Below, one piece after another: positions 1 to 5,286 of a DNA stretch of 5,286 nt. The notes beneath the pieces were generated by a model that did no database searches, was not told the origin of the DNA, and saw only the letters and a program-made list of their open reading frames with translations. A program made the translations under genes and the position numbers. Where the stretch lies: positions 5,912 to 11,197 of the forward strand of contig DKLL01000180.1 in NCBI GenBank assembly GCA_002455755.1, read 5' to 3'. Every line of letters begins with the position of its first letter. Within the stretch, counting starts at the first letter, position 1. This DNA comes from Acinetobacter sp. UBA6641. Lineage in GTDB: Bacteria; Pseudomonadota; Gammaproteobacteria; Pseudomonadales; Moraxellaceae.

Positions 1-1298
1 GCTTCTAGGTATTTCGCGATGGCAAACCCTTGAATGTGTTCGGTGACTTCATGTCCAACCATGTGAGCACCCAACAATTCACCTGTTTCCTGACTAAAAA
101 TGGTTTTAACAAATCCTGCGCTATCGCCCAAAGCCAATGCTTTACCATTCGCTTGTAAAGGAAACTTACCCACATTGATATTCAAGCCCGCAGCTTTCGC
201 TTTCTGTTCTGTCAAACCAATACTGGCCACTTGCGGATGGGTAAAGATACAGCCCGGAATTTGTGTACGATCTAAAGCATGTACATGACTTAGGCCTGCA
301 ATTTTCTCCACACAAAGAATGGCTTCATGACTGGCTTTGTGTGCCAAACACGGTGCGCCTGCGACATCACCAATTGCATAAACGCCCACTACATTGGTTT
401 TACACCATGAGTCGACTTTAATAAAACCATTCTCAAATTCGATTCCCAAAGCTTCTAGACCAAGATTTTCAGCATTCGGTTTCACGCCAATAGCTGAAAG
501 CACCTTTTCAACAGTAATTATTTGCACACCTGTGGCAGTTTCAATATGACAATGTACTTGAGCCTGATCAGTTTCTATTTTTTTTACAGTCGCTTCGGTT
601 AAAACCTGCATACCCTGCTGTTCAAATTGCTTTTGTACATACTTCGCAACTTCAATGTCTTCGCTAGGGAGAATCTGCTTGGCAATATCAACCAAGGTGA
701 CTTGGCAGCCTAAGTCTTGGTATAGGCTTGCAAATTCACTGCCTATAGCACCCGAACCAATGACCAGTAAAGATTTTGGTAATTGTTCTGGAACTAAAGC
801 CTCTTTATAACTCCAGACCTGATGGCCATCTACAGGAATATGAGGCAAATTGGCCGCACGTGCGCCTGTTGCGACAATAATATGCGGTGCAGAAATCTGC
901 TGTTTTTGACCATTCGCATCTGTAAGCTCTAATTGCTCTTTGGCAATAAACTGGGCTGCTGAGTTAAAAACAGTGATTTGATTTTTTTTCAATAGTTGAC
1001 CAATACCTTGCACGAGTTGCTCAGAAACCTGTCTGCTATGATGGACCAGTTTTTGAATGTCAAAATCAATCGCGTTAAGCGTAAAGCCAAACTGCCCAGA
1101 ATGTTTGAACTGCTGCGCAAGCACAGCCCCGCTCAATAATGCCTTGGTTGGAATACATCCCCAATTAAGACACACTCCGCCTAAGTGTTGTTTTTCAACG
1201 ATTGCCGTTTTTAATCCCAGTTGCGCTGCGCGAATCGCAGCGACATATCCTCCAGGACCAGCACCAATAACCACAAGATCAAATTGTGTATCTGACAT
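1..1298 (-). CDS. acoL: Dihydrolipoamide dehydrogenase (E3) of the acetoin dehydrogenase complex, 3' end cut off by window
   Basis: This is the flavoprotein E3, which reoxidises the dihydrolipoyl arm of E2 using FAD and NAD+ in the cytoplasm. I translated 432 codons from the ATG at 1298 with no stop or frameshift. The family is about 465-475 residues, so roughly the last 30-40 are off the left edge, including the expected His-Glu catalytic pair (HPT...E). Visible motifs are the FAD dinucleotide fold GAGPGG (residues 12-17) with E35 at the end of the second strand, the redox disulfide CLNWGC (C43 and C48) followed by IPTK, the NAD fold GSGAIGSE (181-188), and the second FAD motif YAIGDV with D311. 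The dimerisation domain follows and is still in frame at the edge. There is no N-terminal lipoyl domain. The start is supported by an AGGAGG 7 nt upstream. It is the fourth gene of the operon, 11 nt after acoC, which suggests an E3 dedicated to this complex. The E3 family is certain; the acoL name rests on context, and lpd would be equally valid. Confidence 0.95.
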   Translation of the reverse strand, partial: MSDTQFDLVVIGAGPGGYVAAIRAAQLGLKTAIVEKQHLGGVCLNWGCIPTKALLSGAVLAQQFKHSGQFGFTLNAIDFDIQKLVHHSRQVSEQLVQGIGQLLKKNQITVFNSAAQFIAKEQLELTDANGQKQQISAPHIIVATGARAANLPHIPVDGHQVWSYKEALVPEQLPKSLLVIGSGAIGSEFASLYQDLGCQVTLVDIAKQILPSEDIEVAKYVQKQFEQQGMQVLTEATVKKIETDQAQVHCHIETATGVQIITVEKVLSAIGVKPNAENLGLEALGIEFENGFIKVDSWCKTNVVGVYAIGDVAGAPCLAHKASHEAILCVEKIAGLSHVHALDRTQIPGCIFTHPQVASIGLTEQKAKAAGLNINVGKFPLQANGKALALGDSAGFVKTIFSQETGELLGAHMVGHEVTEHIQGFAIAKYLE

Positions 1299-1305
1299 GA
1301 CTATT

Positions 1306-1311
1306 CCTCCT
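1306..1311 (-). promoter_or_regulatory. Strong Shine-Dalgarno of the E3 gene, overlapping the acoC stop codon
   Basis: On the minus strand the acoC stop TAG (1312-1310) runs directly into the Shine-Dalgarno, reading TAGGAGG. The AGGAGG core ends 7 nt before the ATG at 1298. Ribosomes terminating on acoC therefore sit on the E3 initiation site, so translational coupling is likely (inferred). Confidence 0.75.
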
Positions 1312-2845
1312 ACACCAAAATTAATGCAGGATTTTCGACAAACTGCTTAAATGCTGATAAGAATTGAGCACCCAACGCACCATCAATGACACGATGATCA
1401 CAAGACAATGTTGCGGTCACCATTTCACGAACAACAATCTCATCATTTTCAACGACAGCACGTTTCTCTGCTGCACCTAAGGCTAGAATTGCACCTTGAG
1501 GCGGGTTAATAATGGCATCAAACTGTTGAATACCAAGCATGCCCAAATTGGAAATACTGAAACTGCCCCCTTGAAACTCATCAGGCGCCAATTTTCCAGT
1601 TTTGGCACGTGTCGCCAGATCGCGCATATCATTGGAAATTTGCGCCAAAGATTTACGGTTCGCTGCTTTAATAATTGGCGTGATCAGTCCATTTTCGATG
1701 GCTACAGCAACCGAAATATCAGCCTGTTCAAACTGTAAAATCTGCTGATTCTCTTCATCAAACTGAACATTAACTTGTGGAACTTTAATCAGTGCAGCAG
1801 CAGCAGCTTTAATCAGCATATCGTTAATGGACAGTTTGACTTGCGGTACAGTACTGTTAATTTGCTGACGCAAAGCCTGAACCGACTCAACATTTAAGTC
1901 TATCGTTAAGCGAAAATGTGGTGCATTGCGTTTTGCCGCTTGTAGCCGTGCAGCGATTGCTTTACGCATACCATTCATAGCTACGGTGGTGAATTTTGCT
2001 GACTCTGTTGGATGCGCATACTCAGTATGTTGAGCTTGTACAGGATTTTCCCGTTGATATACAGCTTCAACATCTTCCTTACAGACTCGTCCACGTGAAC
2101 CCGATGCACGACAATCATGCAAATTAATGCCCCATTGTTTTGCCAAACGGCGAGCAACAGGTGTTGCTAGAACATCACTATCATCTGCTTTAGATTTCGC
2201 GGCTTTCGTGCTGGCTTGATGACGTACATCTGGCCAAGAACCACCAGCAGCTTGAACTGCGGCCTGAATATCTTGAACACTGATACGGCCTTCACGTCCA
2301 GAACCCGTAATCTGAGCCAAGTTTACATTATGCTTTTCAGCCAATTTCAAGGCATGTGGCGTTGCAAAAATATCATCGCTTTGTTGGTAGCCTTGTAACT
2401 CATCAGGAATAGAATATCCGCCCTGAGTCACCGCTTTTGATCCATTACCAACACTGTTCTGTTTAGGAGCAGCTTGTACTTTGGTTTCAACTTGAGCCAC
2501 ATCGACTTTTTCAGGAACCGCTGCTACCGCTTTATTTTCAGTTACAGCAGGTGTTCTACCTAAAGACTGTGCAAATGCTTCAACTTCTGCATCGGAAACT
2601 TGGGCGTCTGCACAAATTGCAATGATTCCACCTACGACCAGTGTGTCACCATCGTTAGCAATAATTTTTCGTAGCAGGCCATCAAAAGGTGCCTCCAATA
2701 CATTGACGATTTTTGTGGTTTCAATTTCACAAATTTCCTGTCCTTTACTAAATTGGGTACCTTCCTGAATCAGCCATTGGGCAATCGTACCCTCTTCCAT
2801 GGACAAACCCCATTTTGGGATTTCTAAAGTTTTAATTTCGCTCAT
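1310..2845 (-). CDS. acoC: Dihydrolipoamide acetyltransferase (E2) of acetoin dehydrogenase, with two subunit-binding domains
   Basis: This is the E2 core of the complex. It carries the lipoyl swinging arm and transfers the acetyl group to CoA. The domain order in the 511 residues is as follows: lipoyl domain at about 3-79 with lipoyl-lysine K45 in the motif IETTKI; a long Ala/Gln/Val-rich linker at about 80-158; a first peripheral subunit-binding domain at about 159-197; a short linker; a second such domain at about 225-263; another linker; and the acyltransferase domain at about 283-511. The catalytic motif DHRVIDG gives H484 and D488. At 511 residues it is longer than single-binding-domain acetoin E2s (around 400-440 from memory), and the extra binding domain explains much of the excess. 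The ATG lies 1 nt after the acoB stop and has GGAGG 6 nt upstream. It is a true acyltransferase-fold E2, not the alpha/beta-hydrolase-type AcoC described in Pseudomonas and Ralstonia. The E2 family is certain; acetoin specificity comes from context. Confidence 0.95.
   Translation of the reverse strand: MSEIKTLEIPKWGLSMEEGTIAQWLIQEGTQFSKGQEICEIETTKIVNVLEAPFDGLLRKIIANDGDTLVVGGIIAICADAQVSDAEVEAFAQSLGRTPAVTENKAVAAVPEKVDVAQVETKVQAAPKQNSVGNGSKAVTQGGYSIPDELQGYQQSDDIFATPHALKLAEKHNVNLAQITGSGREGRISVQDIQAAVQAAGGSWPDVRHQASTKAAKSKADDSDVLATPVARRLAKQWGINLHDCRASGSRGRVCKEDVEAVYQRENPVQAQHTEYAHPTESAKFTTVAMNGMRKAIAARLQAAKRNAPHFRLTIDLNVESVQALRQQINSTVPQVKLSINDMLIKAAAAALIKVPQVNVQFDEENQQILQFEQADISVAVAIENGLITPIIKAANRKSLAQISNDMRDLATRAKTGKLAPDEFQGGSFSISNLGMLGIQQFDAIINPPQGAILALGAAEKRAVVENDEIVVREMVTATLSCDHRVIDGALGAQFLSAFKQFVENPALILV
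2057..2371 (-). other. Tandem peripheral subunit-binding domains within AcoC
   Basis: Two copies of the E1/E3-binding fold align without gaps at an offset of 66 residues (159-197 against 225-263). I count 14 identities in 39 positions, including ATP at the start, a central NL, and the SG..GR and D positions. In the first copy the canonical arginine positions hold L166, E170 and R187. In the second they hold R232, K236 and R253. The low identity suggests an old duplication or separate acquisition rather than a recent copy. Confidence 0.85.
2609..2839 (-). other. Lipoyl domain of AcoC with lipoyl-lysine K45
   Basis: Residues 3-79 show the biotinyl/lipoyl hammerhead pattern: IPKWGLSMEEGTI near the start, the modified lysine K45 in ETTKI, then EAPFDG and a closing VGGIIAI. 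Only one lipoyl domain is present. The lysine is flanked by T44 and I46 rather than the common D-K-A. Confidence 0.93.
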
Positions 2846-2846
2846 C

Positions 2847-3866
2847 CTAAGCCTCCAACGTCTTGCGTACAGCCTGTTCGATGCGTTCTACACTAGGTAG
2901 CCATTCTTTTTCTAGTACTGGTGAAAATGGTACGGGTGAGTGTGGTGGAGTGACTAATTCGATTGGTGCTTTAAGATAATGAAAGCCTTTCTGGGCAATA
3001 AGCGCAGCCACATCATGTCCGAAACCACAACGTGCTGCTGATTCATCTACAATCACCACACGACCTGTTGAAGCTACTGACTCTAAAATGCCATCTTCGT
3101 CTAATGGTGAAATGGTTCTAGGGTCAACCACTTCAACCGAAATGCCTTCTTTTGCGAGCTTATCAGCGACTTCATTGGCACGATGCACCATCAAACTTAA
3201 GGCAATAATGGTGATATCTGTGCCTTCACGGGTGTAATTTGCGACACCAAAAGGAATAGTGTAGGACTCATCTGGCACTTCGCCCTTAATGTCGTACAAC
3301 AACTTGTGTTCACAAAAGACTACTGGGGCGTCATCTCGAATGGCTTGAATCAACAACCCTTTTACATCATAGGCACTTGAAGGCACCACCACTTTTAAAC
3401 CAGGCACTGAGGCAAACACGTTATATGGCGACTGAGAATGCTGCGCTGCTGCGGAAAAACCTGCACCAATCATGCCACGTACAACGAGTGGCGCTTTGGC
3501 TTTGCCGCCAAACATGTAGCGAAATTTAGCTGCTTGGTTATACAGCATGTCATAACACACGCCGTAAAAATCCATAAACATTAAATCTGCCACAGGTCTT
3601 AAACCCGTTGCAGCAGCACCTGCCGCCATACCAATAATCGCTGATTCTGTAATTGGAGTATCAATGACTCGTTCAGAACCAAATTCAGTCCATAAGCCTT
3701 TGGTTACACCAAGTACACCGCCAAAACCTTCCAGCTTATTATCATCGGTATTTTTACCACCATGTCCACCACGAACATCTTCACCGACCACAATGACACT
3801 TGGGTCTCGGCGCATTTCTAATTCAATTGCTTCTTTAATCGCGTTTCGATAACTTTTATTTGGCAT
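2847..3866 (-). CDS. acoB: Acetoin dehydrogenase E1 component, beta subunit (thiamine diphosphate dependent)
   Basis: This is the beta subunit of the heterotetrameric E1 that decarboxylates or cleaves the 2-oxo substrate and acetylates the E2 lipoyl group. Its 339 residues are full length for the family. The N-terminal transketolase-type pyrimidine-binding domain (about 4-180) contains VGEDV (27-31), the DTPITESAI segment with E74, the glutamate that activates the cofactor, and the QHSQSPY/PGLKVV segment with the conserved H143. The transketolase C-terminal domain (about 215-335) contains VVDPRTISPLD and FGHDVAA. The start fits the family's usual N-terminus (NKSYRNAIKEAI). Its Shine-Dalgarno AGGA (3881-3878) directly follows the acoA stop TAA, with a rather long spacer of 11 nt. 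The GGAGG that serves acoC lies inside its last codons. Family members also include E1 beta of pyruvate and branched-chain dehydrogenases; acetoin is chosen from context. Confidence 0.94.
   Translation of the reverse strand: MPNKSYRNAIKEAIELEMRRDPSVIVVGEDVRGGHGGKNTDDNKLEGFGGVLGVTKGLWTEFGSERVIDTPITESAIIGMAAGAAATGLRPVADLMFMDFYGVCYDMLYNQAAKFRYMFGGKAKAPLVVRGMIGAGFSAAAQHSQSPYNVFASVPGLKVVVPSSAYDVKGLLIQAIRDDAPVVFCEHKLLYDIKGEVPDESYTIPFGVANYTREGTDITIIALSLMVHRANEVADKLAKEGISVEVVDPRTISPLDEDGILESVASTGRVVIVDESAARCGFGHDVAALIAQKGFHYLKAPIELVTPPHSPVPFSPVLEKEWLPSVERIEQAVRKTLEA
2852..2856 (-). promoter_or_regulatory. acoC Shine-Dalgarno embedded in the end of acoB
   Basis: The minus strand reads GGAGG within the last sense codons of acoB, 6 nt before the acoC ATG at 2845. 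The acoB stop (TAG, 2849-2847) and the acoC start are separated by a single base. This supports the chosen start and suggests coupled translation, which would help keep E1 and E2 in proportion. Confidence 0.7.
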
Positions 3867-3881
3867 TTTTCTACTATTCCT

Positions 3882-4844
3882 TTAGTAAGAGACGTATACA
3901 TCGGTAAGTAACTGAGAAACTTCTGGGTACTTAGCTGCACGTGCCTTTGCAACGGCATCGTCTACATTGGCTTTAGACTGAGCGTCAATCGCATCCAGTT
4001 TGGCTTCGTCAATTTTGCCTTTGACTTTTTCACGGAATATTTTCAATGGGTCTTTATGTTCTTTGACATAATCCAGTTCCTCTTTAGAACGGATAAGCCC
4101 CGGATCACCTTCAAAATGTCCATAAAAACGGTTGGTTACTGTTTCAATCACACTTGGACCTTCGCCACGGCGGGCACGTTCAATGGCTTTTTGTGCAACT
4201 TCATACACAGCAAAAAAGTCTGTTCCATCTACTTTTTCAGCAGGTAAGCCAAAACCTGCTGCTCGACCTGCAATGTCCTTACTGCCTACGGCATAATCAT
4301 GTGCAGTACCTTCACCAAAACCGTTATTTTCAAAAACAAAAATGACAGGAAGCTTTAACACCACAGCCATATTCATTGCTTCAAAAGTTAAGCCCTGATT
4401 TGACCCGCCATCACCGGTAAATGACAGACCAATCCCACCATTCTTGAGTGTTTTGGCACTTAAAGCGGCCCCAATTGCTAAAGGTGGGCCACCGCCCACA
4501 ATACCGTTTGCACCAAGCATGCCTTTATCTAAGTCCGCAATGTGCATTGACCCACCTTTACCACGACACAAACCATCATCTTTGCCAAAAATTTCTAGCA
4601 TCATGGCGTGAATGTCACAGCCCTTAGCAATACAATGTCCGTGACCACGATGTGTTGATGTAATGAAGTCCTTATCTGTTAAATTTTCACAAATCCCTAC
4701 GGCAACAGCTTCCTCACCGCTATAGAGATGGATGAAACCAGGGATATCACCTGTATTGTTTTCATCGTGAAGTCGATCCTCAAATTCACGAATGTCGCGC
4801 ATTCTTTTGTATGCTGCTAGCAATTGCTCTTCCGTTAATTGCAT
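3882..4844 (-). CDS. acoA: Acetoin dehydrogenase E1 component, alpha subunit (thiamine diphosphate dependent)
   Basis: This is the alpha subunit of E1, which pairs with AcoB to bind thiamine diphosphate and Mg2+ at the subunit interface. The 320 residues are a normal length for acetoin E1 alpha. The diagnostic motif is the thiamine diphosphate fold, starting with GDG (144-146) and N149 and ending at NN (173-174). Also present are HRGHGH (65-70), holding conserved active-site histidines, a glycine-rich run GANGIVGGG (111-119), and FYGHFEGDPG (240-249), which corresponds to the loop near the active site of pyruvate dehydrogenase E1 alpha. The ATG at 4844 is supported by AAGGA (4857-4853) with 8 nt spacing. 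It is the first gene of the operon, and any promoter must lie in the AT-rich region to its right. Assignment to acetoin rather than pyruvate rests on the neighbouring genes. Confidence 0.94.
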   Translation of the reverse strand: MQLTEEQLLAAYKRMRDIREFEDRLHDENNTGDIPGFIHLYSGEEAVAVGICENLTDKDFITSTHRGHGHCIAKGCDIHAMMLEIFGKDDGLCRGKGGSMHIADLDKGMLGANGIVGGGPPLAIGAALSAKTLKNGGIGLSFTGDGGSNQGLTFEAMNMAVVLKLPVIFVFENNGFGEGTAHDYAVGSKDIAGRAAGFGLPAEKVDGTDFFAVYEVAQKAIERARRGEGPSVIETVTNRFYGHFEGDPGLIRSKEELDYVKEHKDPLKIFREKVKGKIDEAKLDAIDAQSKANVDDAVAKARAAKYPEVSQLLTDVYVSY

Positions 4845-5021
4845 ATATTTTTTCCTTATTTACTACGCTTAAAAGAAAATCCCAAAATTGAATAATTGGA
4901 TTTTTAAATCGTATATTTATATAAGAACATTTTTATTTAATTTCATATTAGACTAAAAAAATATAATGCATAAAAAGATGAGATAAATATTAAAAACAGA
5001 AGGTTATGAAATTAAAAATTT

Positions 5022-5037
5022 TTGTAAAATTTTACAA
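5022..5037. promoter_or_regulatory. Perfect 16-bp palindrome, candidate operator
   Basis: TTGTAAAATTTTACAA is its own reverse complement over all 16 bases, with half-site TTGTAAAA. It lies 177 bp upstream of the acoA start and 150 bp upstream of the lipA start. A homodimeric helix-turn-helix regulator is the simplest reader. I cannot assign it to a known regulator. In an AT-rich region a shorter palindrome could arise by chance, but 16 perfect bases with the outer TTG/CAA is less expected. Confidence 0.4.
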
Positions 5038-5058
5038 TAGTTCAATTACATACAAAAA

Positions 5059-5078
5059 CAAACCTTTAACCAACCTTT
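5059..5078. repeat. Short direct repeat in 11-bp phase, possible activator site
   Basis: CAAACCTTT (5059-5067) and CCAACCTTT (5070-5078) differ at one of nine bases and are offset by 11 bp, close to one helical turn. The pair ends just left of the possible lipA -10 at 5085-5090. This spacing is typical of tandem contacts by an activator, but the units are short. Confidence 0.3.
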
Positions 5079-5187
5079 GTTTTATATGATAAGTTTTTTG
5101 CCCTGTTTTAATATTATTAATGCCGTTAAAGCAGCTTATTTAATATCAGGGTCTATATTAATTATTTTAAACGATGGAGTGTTTGAA

Positions 5188-5286
5188 ATGGATTTAAATA
5201 ACACAGTATTAACAGGAAATAAGTTACGTGGCGCTGAAAAAATGGCGCGTATTCCAATTAAAGTTGTTCCAACGGAAACGACACCG
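5188..5286 (+). CDS. lipA: Lipoyl synthase, N-terminal fragment (continues past the window)
   Basis: LipA is a radical-SAM iron-sulfur enzyme that inserts two sulfurs into octanoyl groups on lipoyl domains, giving the cofactor needed by AcoC. Only 33 codons are visible. Residues 10-29 (GNKLRGAEKMARIPIKVVPT) match the conserved LipA N-terminal segment, which in E. coli reads GVKYRDADKMALIPVK. The radical-SAM CxxxCxxC cluster and the auxiliary-cluster cysteines lie outside the window and cannot be checked. The ATG at 5188 has GGAG (5176-5179) with 8 nt spacing; an ATG at 5174 hits a stop after seven codons. The gene is divergent from acoA. It is probably a second lipA dedicated to acetoin metabolism, comparable to acoS of Pelobacter carbinolicus, but whether the genome has another copy cannot be seen here. 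Confidence 0.85.
   Translation, partial: MDLNNTVLTGNKLRGAEKMARIPIKVVPTETTP

Larger units (their letters stand above)
4845..5187. promoter_or_regulatory. AT-rich divergent intergenic region between acoA and lipA
   Basis: These 343 bases hold no convincing gene and are much more AT-rich than the flanking coding sequence. They must contain the promoters for acoA (minus) and for lipA (plus) unless the latter is driven from elsewhere. I see a perfect 16-bp palindrome (5022-5037), a direct repeat in 11-bp phase (5059-5078) and a weak AT-rich inverted repeat TTAATA-T-TATTAA (5108-5120). A TATGAT at 5085-5090 could be a -10 for lipA, and a TTGTAA at 5037-5032 a -35 for acoA, but neither has a good partner hexamer. 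I could not find a -24/-12 sigma-54 promoter on either strand. No terminator hairpin is evident, as expected for genes that point away from each other. Confidence 0.65.

Noticed and set aside
1..1298. Possible truncation or pseudogene of the E3 gene, because no stop codon is seen
   Set aside because: The frame is open and motif-complete right to the window edge; the missing C-terminus is explained by the cut, not by a mutation.
1057..1350. Plus-strand open frame of 97 codons, and similar ones at 100-288, 1496-1738, 2216-2398 and 3664-3852
   Set aside because: They lie antisense to full-length enzyme genes with clear motifs, show no recognisable domains, and have compositions expected of reverse-frame shadows.
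4056..4345. Two overlapping plus-strand open frames of 63 codons each inside acoA
   Set aside because: Both are antisense to conserved acoA sequence and in different frames from each other, with no family resemblance.
4882..4899. Possible inverted repeat CCAA...TTGG upstream of acoA
   Set aside because: Only the outer four bases pair consistently; the rest mismatch, so it is not distinguishable from chance.
5006..5089. Small plus-strand open frame of 27 codons in the intergenic region, preceded by AGAAGG
   Set aside because: The Shine-Dalgarno-like sequence is only 2 nt from the ATG. The peptide is what AT-rich DNA gives by chance, and it runs through the palindrome and direct repeats that look regulatory.
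4845..5187. Sigma-54 promoter, expected because AcoR in many bacteria is a sigma-54 activator
   Set aside because: I looked on both strands for GG and GC dinucleotides with the -24/-12 spacing and found no acceptable match.

Overview
This window looks like a chromosomal segment of an Acinetobacter-like gammaproteobacterium. The grounds are moderately AT-rich coding DNA, a very AT-rich intergenic region, and an acetoin dehydrogenase cluster linked to a lipoyl synthase gene, an arrangement I recall from Acinetobacter genomes. The genus is an inference from memory; no search was run.

Layout: four tightly packed minus-strand genes fill positions 1-4844. In transcription order they are acoA (E1 alpha, 3882-4844), acoB (E1 beta, 2847-3866), acoC (E2, 1310-2845) and an E3 dihydrolipoamide dehydrogenase gene (1298 down to the left edge, C-terminus missing). 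The gaps are 15, 1 and 11 nt. I see no terminator or promoter between them, so they read as one operon. A 343-bp AT-rich non-coding region (4845-5187) separates acoA from a divergent plus-strand gene. The first 33 codons of that gene are present and match the N-terminus of lipoyl synthase (LipA).

How they work together: E1 (alpha2beta2, thiamine diphosphate dependent) cleaves the 2-oxo substrate, most likely acetoin, and passes the C2 unit to the lipoyl-lysine of E2. E2 forms acetyl-CoA, and E3 reoxidises the dihydrolipoyl group with FAD and NAD+. LipA makes the lipoyl cofactor by inserting sulfur into octanoyl groups. Acetoin rather than pyruvate as substrate is inferred from the gene set and its link to lipA, as in the known Pelobacter acoABCLS cluster; the sequence alone does not prove it.

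The most notable features are in E2 and in the intergenic region. AcoC has one lipoyl domain but two tandem peripheral subunit-binding domains, and the first lacks two of the three arginines normally used to grip E1 or E3. The intergenic region carries a perfect 16-bp palindrome (5022-5037) and an 11-bp-phased direct repeat, which are candidate regulatory sites. I see no mobile element, CRISPR array, tRNA or rRNA, and nothing that amounts to a wholly new system.
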